From assembly GCF_000718025.1 (NCBI RefSeq), contig NZ_JODS01000032.1, positions 51,434-115,433 on the forward strand: a stretch of DNA of 64,000 nt, given 5' to 3'. The stretch's first letter is position 1, and each line of letters begins with the position of its first letter. The position numbers and the translations under genes are program-made. Shown piece after piece: positions 54,506 to 64,000 of the stretch. The notes below the pieces were generated by a model that saw only the letters and a program-made list of their open reading frames with translations, ran no database searches and had not been told where the DNA came from. Source of the stretch: Kitasatospora purpeofusca (GTDB taxonomy: Bacteria; Actinomycetota; Actinomycetes; Streptomycetales; Streptomycetaceae).

Positions 54506-54570
54506 GCCACGCCCCAGGGCGGAGCCGGAGTCGGCGTGGCACCCCCTCCTGCGAGGGGCTTTTTTGTTTT
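54506..54570 (+). promoter_or_regulatory. Attenuator structure upstream of leuS
   Basis: First stem GCCACGCC/GGCGTGGC (54506-54513 with 54533-54540). The terminator stem CCCCTC/GAGGGG (54543-54548 with 54553-54558) follows at once and ends in CTTTTTTGTTTT, the longest T-run in this part of the window. An intrinsic terminator inside a 5' leader indicates regulated premature termination. Confidence 0.75.
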
Positions 54571-54680
54571 CCGCCCGGCTCACCGCCCGGCACCGTCCGG
54601 GCCCCGGTCCGGACACCCCGCCAACGTCGCCGGCCCTGAACGCCGGTTCGCCAACTGACATCGATGGAGCTTTAAGGACC

Positions 54681-57575
<2,895 letters not shown>

Positions 57576-57604
57576 GGTTGAGGCTGAGGCTGATCTGTTC
57601 GGTG

Positions 57605-57634
57605 GGGCGGGCGTTCCTTCGGGGGCGCCCGCCC
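57605..57634 (+). terminator. Terminator after leuS
   Basis: A perfect 9-bp stem GGGCGGGCG/CGCCCGCCC (57605-57613 with 57626-57634) 30 bases after the stop. Confidence 0.65.
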
Positions 57635-57874
57635 TGCGGCGTTCCGGGGGGCTCCGGGGGGTTCGGGCTTTATCCGGGGGGCTCCGGGGTCTCCGAGGTG
57701 CGGTGGACGTCGGGGTTCCCCCCGATGCGTCCCTGAACCTTTCCCTGAACTCGGGCCCGGCACCCCTGAACGGTGGCCCGCCCGGCCGCTCCCGGGGCTA
57801 CGGTGGAACCCTCGGTGGGCCGGCCCGCGTTGGGCCCGGTGGGGGCCGGTTCGGCTGGCGGAAGGCGGCGTGTG

Positions 57875-58675
57875 ATGGAGATTCTCGGGGTACTGCTCGG
57901 AGTCGCCCTGCTCCTCGGGCTCGGGGTGGTGGTGCTCGTCGTCATCGGCCTGATCAAGGCGGCCCGGGCGGTCGGCGAGAAGGTGGAACGCCAGGAGGCC
58001 AAGGCCCGACGGGCGGTGGAGAACGTCACGCTCAAGGCGAAGTCCTACACCCAGACCGGTCCGCAGGGGCAGATCTCCGCCGTCCGCCTGGGACTGCGGA
58101 CCTCGCTGGACGGCACCCGGCGGGTCCTGGAGGGCTCCGTCGGCCAGGACGGCCAGCTCGGCGAGGCGCTCGCGCTGCTGGGCCGGCTGGACGCCCACGC
58201 GACGGAGCTGGACGGCGAGCTGCGGATGCTGGAGCGCGAACCGGACGCCGGGCGGGTCGCGGCGAAGCTGCCCGAGCTGCGGGAGCGGGCGGAGCGGATC
58301 ACGCACTCGGCGGAGACCATGCGATGGGCGGCGCAGGACCGGATGCACCGGTTCGCGGCCGACGAGCTGGGGCGGCTGAGCCGGGAGTGCGAGGACGAGG
58401 CGGGGGCGCTGCGGCACTGGGACAGCGTGCCGGGGGCTGCGGGTGCGGGTGCTTCGGCCTCGGCTTCCGGGGACTCGGGTGGGTCCGGCGCCGGTGTCGG
58501 TGCGGCGGGTGCTGGTACGGCGGGTGCGGCGCGGGAGACCGGTGGCACCCGGCGCGGGCTCACGGACGGACGGGGCGGACGGCCCAGCGCCGAGGAGCTC
58601 CTCGGCCTCGCCGACCCGGTGGCCAAGCTGGCGCAGCGGCTGCGCAAGCCCACCACCGGCCCCTCGGCCGGCTGA
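57875..58675 (+). CDS. Hypothetical membrane-anchored protein
   Basis: A 266-residue protein with one N-terminal membrane helix (residues 3-27), then a cytosolic helical/coiled-coil domain (about 30-190) and a Gly/Ala/Ser disordered region. The end GLADPVAKLAQRLRKP is probably helical. GTG 57872 is an in-frame alternative start. The N-terminal anchor plus coiled coil recalls phage-shock or LemA-like helpers, but I cannot assign it. Confidence 0.7.
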   Translation: MEILGVLLGVALLLGLGVVVLVVIGLIKAARAVGEKVERQEAKARRAVENVTLKAKSYTQTGPQGQISAVRLGLRTSLDGTRRVLEGSVGQDGQLGEALALLGRLDAHATELDGELRMLEREPDAGRVAAKLPELRERAERITHSAETMRWAAQDRMHRFAADELGRLSRECEDEAGALRHWDSVPGAAGAGASASASGDSGGSGAGVGAAGAGTAGAARETGGTRRGLTDGRGGRPSAEELLGLADPVAKLAQRLRKPTTGPSAG

Positions 58676-58726
58676 GCGGCCTCCGGATGCTGCCGACCGG
58701 CCCGAGCTGGGAGTAACCTCCGCCTC

Positions 58727-59572
58727 ATGCCCGCCGACCTCGCCCTTGTCACCGACTCCACCGCCTACCTGCCCCAGCAGGCCGTCGACCGGCACCGGAT
58801 CACCATCGTCCCGCTGAGCGTCGCGGTCGGCGACGAGGTGCGCGCTGAGGGCGTCGAGATCTCCCCGAAGGACGTGGCCGAGGCACTGCGCGGCAAGCAC
58901 CGGGTGACCACCTCGCGACCCAACCCGGAGGCCTTCGGCGCCGCCTACCGGGCGGCGGCCGAGAGCGGCGCGCGCGGCATCGTCTCGGTCCACATCTCCG
59001 GTGAGCTGTCCGGGACGGTGGCGGCAGCCCGGCTGGCGGCCGCCGAGTCCCCCGTCCCGGTGCGGGTGGTGGACAGCCGACTGGTCGGCATGGCGCTCGG
59101 GTACGGGGTGCTGGCGGCGGCCGAGGCGATCGAGGCCGGACAGCAGCTCGACGAGGCGGCGGCCGCCGTGGTGCGCCGGACCACCGGGACCAGCGGCTTC
59201 TTCTACGTCGACACCCTGGAGTACCTGCGCCGGGGCGGGCGGATCGGCGCCGCGCGGGCGCTGCTGGGCTCGGCGCTGGCGGTGAAGCCGCTGCTGCACC
59301 TCGCCGGGGGGCGGATCGAGCCGCTGGAGAAGGTGCGCACGGCGTCCCGGGCGATCGCCCGGCTGGAGGAGATCGCGGTCGAGCGGGCGGGGGAGGGGGA
59401 GGTCGACATCGCCGTCCACCACCTGGCGGCGGAGGACCGGGCCGAGCCCCTGGCGGAGCGGCTGCGGGGGCGGATCCCGGGGCTGCGCGAACTGTATGTT
59501 GCCGAGGTGGGCGCGGTGATCGGCGCGCATGTCGGGCCGGGGCTGCTGGCGGTGGTGGTCTCACCCCGGTGA
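58727..59572 (+). CDS. DegV-family fatty-acid-binding protein
   Basis: A 281-residue protein. VTDSTAYLP at the N-terminus, VTTSRPNPEAF, and SVHISGELSGT are DegV fingerprints; the C-terminal part has SGFFYVDTLEYLRRGGRI and LAVKPLLHLAGGRIEPLEK. DegV/FakB proteins bind fatty acids for phosphorylation by FakA. It sits between leuS and comEA, as in other streptomycetes. Confidence 0.93.
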   Translation: MPADLALVTDSTAYLPQQAVDRHRITIVPLSVAVGDEVRAEGVEISPKDVAEALRGKHRVTTSRPNPEAFGAAYRAAAESGARGIVSVHISGELSGTVAAARLAAAESPVPVRVVDSRLVGMALGYGVLAAAEAIEAGQQLDEAAAAVVRRTTGTSGFFYVDTLEYLRRGGRIGAARALLGSALAVKPLLHLAGGRIEPLEKVRTASRAIARLEEIAVERAGEGEVDIAVHHLAAEDRAEPLAERLRGRIPGLRELYVAEVGAVIGAHVGPGLLAVVVSPR

Positions 59573-59703
59573 GGCCTGCCCGGGTCGTTTTCCGGGACCT
59601 TTTGTCGGCGGGGAGCTGCGGACCGGACTCCGGGCACAGGGTGGCTGCGGTGGCCCGAACGTCAATGCCGGCAGGCCCTGCTCACTCCTGAGGGTGTGCT
59701 CGG

Positions 59704-59730
59704 TTGTCCACAACCCCCGGGTTTTCCACA
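59704..59730 (+). promoter_or_regulatory. Two DnaA boxes between degV-like gene and comEA
   Basis: TTGTCCACA (59704-59712) and TTTTCCACA (59722-59730), same strand, 18 bases apart. The first matches the preferred streptomycete DnaA box. They lie in the 200-base gap upstream of comEA and could regulate it or titrate DnaA. Confidence 0.65.
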
Positions 59731-59772
59731 GGAATTCCGTAAATTCTGCGCGCTGTTCGGCCGGTTCCTACC

Positions 59773-60810
59773 GTGCTCCGCATGACGAACCTGCGCATCG
59801 GCGCACGCAAGCGCCACGAGATCCGTCGAGCCCACGAGACCGCCCGTCTGCGGATGGCGGCCCTGCTGCCGGGGGCGGCCGACCTGCCGGACACCGAGCC
59901 CTCGGTGTACACGGCGTCCCCGCCGGGCCGGGGCGACGGCGGCCCGCGCGGCGGTGCCGTCGAGGGTCCGTCGGAGGGCGCGACGGGCGTACCGGCCGAC
60001 GGTGGTGTTGCCAAGGGCGTATCGCTGGGGCCCGGGCACGAGGGCGGTGAACCGGTGCTCCCGGACCCGGTGGTGGGCGCGGTGGGCGAGGTGCCGCCGG
60101 GTTCACCATTGACGTCGGGTTCGCCGTTGACGTCGGGTTCGCCGTTGACGCCGGGGCATCCGTTGATGCTCGAACGCCGGGCGGCGGTCGGCCTGCTCGT
60201 CCTCCTGCTGCTCGCCGTCGGCTACGGAGTCCAGCACTTCTGGCTCGCGCGGCCGCAACCGGTCGAGGTGCCGACGGTCGCCGTCGGTTCAGTGGCGCCG
60301 ACCGGGACCCCGGGCGCGGGCCTGCCAGGTGACGGACCCGGGCCTCCGGGAGGCGGCTCCGGCGGCGGGGCTCCTGCCGTCGTGGTGGTCGACATCGGTG
60401 GCCGGGTCGCCACCCCGGGAGTCCACGCCCTGCCGAACGGCTCCAGAGTGGCGGACGCGTTGCGGGTGGCGGGCGGACCGCTGCCGGGGACGGACACCAG
60501 GAACCTCAACCTGGCCCGCGTCCTGGCGGACGGCGAACAGATCCTCGTCGGCGAGCCCAACCCCCAGCCGGCTGCGGGAGCGGGCCCGGGACCGCCCCCG
60601 GCAGGTCCGTCGAAGCAGCCGGTCAGCCTGAATCGCGCGACCCTCGAACAGCTCGACACGCTCCCCGGCGTCGGCCCGACCCTCGCCCAGCGCATCATCG
60701 CCTTCCGTGCCTCCCACGGCGGTGCCTTCCGTTCACTCGACCAGCTCCGCCAGGTGAGCGGCGTGGGCGAGCGCATCTACGCGGAACTGCGGCCGCTGCT
60801 CACCCTCTGA
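59773..60810 (+). CDS. comEA: ComEA-like DNA-binding protein
   Basis: A 345-residue protein. It has a basic N-terminus, a disordered Gly/Pro region with a GSPLTS triple repeat (about 110-127), a membrane helix (about 140-157), an SLBB-like domain (VVVDIGGRVATPGVHALPNGSRVADALRVAGG) and C-terminal helix-hairpin-helix repeats (LDTLPGVGPTLAQRIIAF and LRQVSGVGERIYAEL). Double-strand DNA receptor of the competence type. GTG 59773 or ATG 59782 may be the start. comEC follows after 67 bases. Confidence 0.92.
   Translation: MLRMTNLRIGARKRHEIRRAHETARLRMAALLPGAADLPDTEPSVYTASPPGRGDGGPRGGAVEGPSEGATGVPADGGVAKGVSLGPGHEGGEPVLPDPVVGAVGEVPPGSPLTSGSPLTSGSPLTPGHPLMLERRAAVGLLVLLLLAVGYGVQHFWLARPQPVEVPTVAVGSVAPTGTPGAGLPGDGPGPPGGGSGGGAPAVVVVDIGGRVATPGVHALPNGSRVADALRVAGGPLPGTDTRNLNLARVLADGEQILVGEPNPQPAAGAGPGPPPAGPSKQPVSLNRATLEQLDTLPGVGPTLAQRIIAFRASHGGAFRSLDQLRQVSGVGERIYAELRPLLTL
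60100..60153 (+). repeat. Three 18-bp tandem repeats in comEA
   Basis: Units GGTTCGCCGTTGACGTCG at 60100, 60118 and 60136 (minor changes in the first and last). They encode GSPLTS repeats in the cytoplasmic disordered region. In-frame, so the copy number could vary freely. Confidence 0.8.
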
Positions 60811-60877
60811 CGGGCCGTTCGCCACTTCGCTCCTTCCGACGAAAGGAGGTGCTGTCATCGCCACCGTCCACGCCCCC

Positions 60878-63556
60878 GTGCCCGGCACGGCGCCGGCCAC
60901 CGGCCCCTCCACCGGACCACGACCGGGTGACCTTCGACTGCTGCTGCCCGCCGGGGCCGCCTGGGCGGTGACGGCCGGCGTCCTCGGGCCGGGGTCCGGC
61001 CACGGCGCTGCCCTCGCGGTGGCGGCGGGCGCGGCGGCACTGCTCGGGCTGCTCCTCCTCGGCCTCGGGATCCGGGCGCTCACCGGTCCGGCCGGGGGTC
61101 GCTCGGCCGCCGTGACCGCGGCGGTCGTCCTGCTCACAGCGGCCGCCGCCGCAGCCTCCACCCTCCTGCACACCGCCGATCTGCGTCGGGGGCCGCTGCC
61201 CGAACTGGCCCGGACGGCCGGCCCGGCCCCGGAGGTGGGTGTCGACCTCACCGTCACCGGGGACCCGCGGGTCCGGGTGTCCCGCGGCGGAGGGTCCGGC
61301 GCCGGGCAGAGCCTGCTCACCGTGGAGGCGGTCGTGGACCGCGTCACCGTCCCCGCTGGCCTGCTGCCGGGCGAGCCGGGGCCGCACACCGTCCGGACCC
61401 GCACACCCGTCACCGTCCTGGTGCGCGGCGAGGACGTGGCCGCCTGGGAGCCCCTGCTGCCGTCGGCCCGGCTGGTGGCCGAGGTGACCGTCCGGCCACC
61501 GGGGGAGGGCGACCACGAGTCTGCGGCACTGCTGATCGCGCACGGCGAGCCCCGGGCGTCGGCGCCACCGAGCCTCCCGCAGCGGATCGCCGGGCGGCTC
61601 CGGGCGGGCCTGCGCTCGGCCACCGACGGCCTGCCGCCGGACGAGCGCGGACTGCTCCCGGGCCTTGTCGTGGGAGACACCTCCCGGCTGCCGGACGACC
61701 TCCGGGAGGCCTTCCGGGACACCGACCTGGCCCACCTGGTGGCGGTCAGCGGGGCCAACCTCGCGATCGTGCTGGGGGTGCTGCTCGGGGCCCCGGGGCG
61801 TGCCGGGACTGCCGAGCGGAGCGGACTCGCCGCTCTGCTCGGGATCCCGCTGCGAACCACGGCGCTGGTGGGGGCGGCCGTCACACTGGCCTTCGTCACG
61901 ATCTGCCGCCCCGAGCCCAGCGTGCTCAGAGCGGCGGGCACCGGGCTGATCGGACTGCTGGCGCTGGCCACCGGCCGTCCGCGCCGGGCGGTTCCGGCGC
62001 TCGCCGGCACGGCGCTGCTGCTGATCCTCCTCGACCCGTATCTGGCGCGTTCCTTCGGATTCCTGCTGTCGGTGCTCGCCACGGCCGGGCTGCTGGTGCT
62101 CGGCCCGCGTTGGGCGGACGCCCTCCGGGCTCGGGGCTGGCCGCGGCACCTCGCGGGCGCGGTCGGTGCGACGGCCGCGGCCCAGGCGCTCTGCGCGCCG
62201 GTGACGGTGCTCCTCTCCGGACACGTCAGTCTCGTCGGGATCCCGTGCAATCTGCTGGCCGAGCTGGCGGTGGCGCCAGCGACCCTGCTCGGCTTCGCGG
62301 TCCTGATCGCCGACCCGGTCTCTCCGGCGCTGGCCCGGATCCTCGCCGAGCCCGCCGCGGTGCCGACGGGCTGGCTGGCCGCCGTGGCCAGGCACGGCGC
62401 CGAGCTCCCGGGCGGCCGACTGTCCTGGCCGGGCGGATGGTTCGGCCCGGTGAGCCTCGCCGTCGGCACGGCCGCACTGTGCTGGACGGTTCCGTTGCTG
62501 CTGCCCGGGCGCTCCGCCGGGCCCCGCCGATGGCGCTCCCCGGGCGGCTGGATCCGCCCGGCGGTGACGGGAGCACTGCTGCTGGTCCTGCTGGCGGTGC
62601 TGCTGCGGCCGCCGCCGCTGGCCCGGATCGCGACCGGCTGGCCGCCGCCCGACTGGCGGCTGGTCATGTGCGACGTGGGGCAGGGCGACATGGTGGTGCT
62701 GCCGGTGCCGCCCGAGGGCGGAGGGCCGCCGGACAGCGCGGTGGTGGTGGACGCGGGGCCGGATCCGCAGGAGGCCGACCGCTGTCTGCGTGATCTCGGG
62801 ATCGACCGGGTGCCGCTCGTCCTGGCGACACATTTCCACGCGGATCACGTCGAGGGGCTGCCGGGGGTGTTGCGCGGCCGGAGGGTCGGGGCGGTGGAGG
62901 GCACGGCGGTGGACGATCCGCCGGGCGAGGCCGCCCGGGTGGCGGAGTGGGCGGCGCGGGCCGGGGTTCCGCTGGTGCGGGCCGCTCCTGGTGAGCGGCG
63001 GTCGGCGGGGCCGGGGGTCTCGTGGGAGGTGCTGTGGCCGGACGGAGAGGAGTCCTCGGTGGTGTCAGGTCCGAACAACGCGAGTGTCGTGCTGAGGGTG
63101 GCGGTGGCGGGAGGTCTGCGTTTCGCCCTGTTGGGCGACCTGGAGCCGCCGGCCCAGGAAGTGTTGCTGAGTCGGCTGAGGGCGGCCGGGACGGAGAACG
63201 AGGTGGACGTGCTGAAGGTGGCGCATCATGGCTCGGCCTATCAGGACTGGTCGCTGACTGCGGAGTTGAGCCCCCGGCTGGCTCTGATCTCCTGTGGTGA
63301 GGGCAACCCGTACGGCCATCCGTCGCCGCGGACGGTGGACCGGCTGAGGGCTCTGGGAGCCACGGTGCTGCGTACGGACCGGGTGGGTGACATCGCGGTG
63401 ACCGGTACCGGTCCGGGTGACCTCGGCGCGTCCGTCCACCCGCACGGGGAGCGCCCCGGCCACGGCCGGTCCGGGCCCCGCTCTGCCCGGACGGCAGCGT
63501 CCGGCACCGCGTTGGCGGCGCGCGGGGGCCACGGCCCCCGCGCGCCGCCCGGGTGA
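60878..63556 (+). CDS. comEC: ComEC/Rec2 family DNA uptake channel
   Basis: An 892-residue polytopic protein. N-terminal helices (about 20-85) and the DUF4131-like outer loop lead to the competence domain (FRDTDLAHLVAVSGANLAIVL and SFGFLLSVLATAGLLVL). The C-terminal metallo-beta-lactamase-like domain has CDVGQGDMVVL, H652-F-H654-A-D656-H657, and VAHHGS. It takes up single-stranded DNA with ComEA. GTG 60878 is the first usual start, but a perfect AAAGGAGGTG (60842-60851) lies far upstream; an AUC at 60857 is correctly spaced for it and would add seven residues. Confidence 0.93.
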   Translation: MPGTAPATGPSTGPRPGDLRLLLPAGAAWAVTAGVLGPGSGHGAALAVAAGAAALLGLLLLGLGIRALTGPAGGRSAAVTAAVVLLTAAAAAASTLLHTADLRRGPLPELARTAGPAPEVGVDLTVTGDPRVRVSRGGGSGAGQSLLTVEAVVDRVTVPAGLLPGEPGPHTVRTRTPVTVLVRGEDVAAWEPLLPSARLVAEVTVRPPGEGDHESAALLIAHGEPRASAPPSLPQRIAGRLRAGLRSATDGLPPDERGLLPGLVVGDTSRLPDDLREAFRDTDLAHLVAVSGANLAIVLGVLLGAPGRAGTAERSGLAALLGIPLRTTALVGAAVTLAFVTICRPEPSVLRAAGTGLIGLLALATGRPRRAVPALAGTALLLILLDPYLARSFGFLLSVLATAGLLVLGPRWADALRARGWPRHLAGAVGATAAAQALCAPVTVLLSGHVSLVGIPCNLLAELAVAPATLLGFAVLIADPVSPALARILAEPAAVPTGWLAAVARHGAELPGGRLSWPGGWFGPVSLAVGTAALCWTVPLLLPGRSAGPRRWRSPGGWIRPAVTGALLLVLLAVLLRPPPLARIATGWPPPDWRLVMCDVGQGDMVVLPVPPEGGGPPDSAVVVDAGPDPQEADRCLRDLGIDRVPLVLATHFHADHVEGLPGVLRGRRVGAVEGTAVDDPPGEAARVAEWAARAGVPLVRAAPGERRSAGPGVSWEVLWPDGEESSVVSGPNNASVVLRVAVAGGLRFALLGDLEPPAQEVLLSRLRAAGTENEVDVLKVAHHGSAYQDWSLTAELSPRLALISCGEGNPYGHPSPRTVDRLRALGATVLRTDRVGDIAVTGTGPGDLGASVHPHGERPGHGRSGPRSARTAASGTALAARGGHGPRAPPG

Positions 63557-63590
63557 TCCCCACCACCGCCTTCCTCCCCGACCCCGAGAG

Positions 63591-63640
63591 TGGGGGTGGG
63601 AAATTGGGGGTTGGGGTTGGGGAGGAGGGGCGGGGCGGGC
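63591..63640 (+). other. G-quadruplex-prone tract
   Basis: Runs of three to five G separated by one to five bases (GGGGG, GGG, GGGGG, GGGG, GGGG, GGGG, GGGG), including GGGGTTGGGGTTGGGG. More than enough for an intramolecular quadruplex. Confidence 0.6.
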
Positions 63641-63658
63641 CCGGCAGAAACGATTCTT

Positions 63659-63695
63659 CTCGCCGGGCCCGAGCGGCGCGCTCGGGCCCGGCGAG
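63659..63695. terminator. Hairpin, probable comEC terminator
   Basis: A perfect 16-bp stem CTCGCCGGGCCCGAGC/GCTCGGGCCCGGCGAG (63659-63674 with 63680-63695), loop GGCGC. Confidence 0.7.
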
Positions 63696-63767
63696 GACAG
63701 GCAGCCGGAGCGGGAGCGGCAGGTGTGGCCTGGGTGAAGGCGGGGTCGAGGCCGGGGAAGGGCATGC

Positions 63768-63799
63768 CGTTGCGCTCCGGGCCGGCCCGGAGCGCAACG
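63768..63799. repeat. Perfect 32-bp palindrome
   Basis: CGTTGCGCTCCGGGCC followed directly by its reverse complement. No spacer. It is between a terminator-like hairpin and the transposase end. Confidence 0.7.
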
Positions 63800-63850
63800 G
63801 GGAGCGATGAACCGGAGCGCGCCCGACGAACCGGAACCACCCAGCACCCC

Positions 63851-63883
63851 GCGTGGGAAGTCGGCCCGTCCGACTTCCCACGC
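63851..63883. terminator. Hairpin next to the transposase-like gene
   Basis: A perfect 14-bp stem GCGTGGGAAGTCGG/CCGACTTCCCACGC (63851-63864 with 63870-63883), loop CCCGT. It may end the leftward transposase transcript. Confidence 0.65.
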
Positions 63884-63919
63884 ACCCCTGCACGAGGGGG
63901 CGGGATGCTCCTATAGACG

Positions 63920-64000
63920 TCAAGCCGCAGGAGCGAGGTCGGTTTGAGCGATTTGTTCGGCTGGTGCTGCAGTCAGCGCGCGGTAGATCTCGCGGGCGAC
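63920..64000 (-). mobile_element. C-terminal end of a probable IS110-family transposase (cut by the window edge)
   Basis: The minus strand is open from the right edge to TGA at 63922-63920 (26 codons). The peptide VAREIYRALTAAP with the following EQIAQTDLAPAA resembles the C-terminus of IS110-type transposases, which often end in an (V/I)AREIY-like helix. The remainder is outside the window, so this call rests on a short match. Confidence 0.5.

Larger units (their letters stand above)
63557..63919. other. Intergenic region with G-rich tract and inverted repeats
   Basis: No gene is supported between comEC and the transposase-like end. It holds a G-run tract and three inverted repeats listed separately. 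Confidence 0.6.

Noticed and set aside
54400..54680. T-box riboswitch before leuS
   Set aside because: No T-box core sequence or specifier-loop layout is visible; the leader peptide with three Leu codons fits better.

Overview
The window is chromosomal DNA of a high-GC Gram-positive filamentous actinobacterium, very probably a Streptomycetaceae member (Streptomyces or Kitasatospora). Evidence is the strong G/C third-position bias, GTG and even CTG starts, overlapping ATGA/GTGA junctions, a gene order (folC-ndk-mreBCD-pbp2-rodA ... rne-rplU-rpmA-obgE-proB-proA ... nadD-rsfS ... leuS ... comEA-comEC) that I recall from the core region of Streptomyces chromosomes, and regulatory sites typical of that group (a DasR-like dre site, TTGTCCACA DnaA boxes, a TTA codon).

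Layout. 1-4.4 kb (minus strand): an edge-truncated secreted GH18 chitinase with a dre-like site upstream, then wecB and a processive membrane GT2 glycosyltransferase that probably make an amino-sugar polymer. 4.4-13.4 kb (plus): folC, a small membrane protein, ndk, and the lateral-wall cluster mreB-mreC-mreD-PBP2-rodA, closed by a perfect 19-bp hairpin shared with a convergent M14 carboxypeptidase. 15.2-17.1 kb: a radical SAM/B12 gene whose 3' end is the integration site of a mobile element.

17.0-30.3 kb: an integrative element of about 13.3 kb with the gene set of an actinomycete integrative and conjugative element: a GntR (KorSA-like) regulator, an FtsK/TraB-type DNA translocase, a small Spd-like membrane protein, a RepSA-like HUH replication initiator and a large serine integrase instead of the usual tyrosine integrase. 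Its cargo includes a creatininase-XRE pair, a four-gene overlapping operon starting with an anti-sigma-like ATPase, and an AT-richer TIR-like gene that may be a defence effector. The left junction supplies a replacement 3' end for the disrupted host gene that keeps the peptide while differing at almost every synonymous position; the native 3' end is stranded at the right junction.

30.6-49.3 kb returns to core genes: the DUF2344 partner of the radical SAM gene, rne/rng, rplU, rpmA, obgE, proB, proA, paired membrane proteins, an M48 peptidase, nadD, a LytR_C protein, rsfS and a histidine phosphatase that appears to start at CTG. 49.5-52.7 kb has three identical tRNA-Ala(GGC) genes; a divergent HTH regulator/MFS exporter pair sits between copies 2 and 3. 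52.9-63.6 kb: a TPR regulator, leuS behind a leader peptide with three consecutive Leu codons and a T-run terminator, a membrane protein, DegV, two DnaA boxes, comEA and comEC. The right edge has strong inverted repeats, a G-rich tract and the last codons of a probable IS110-type transposase.
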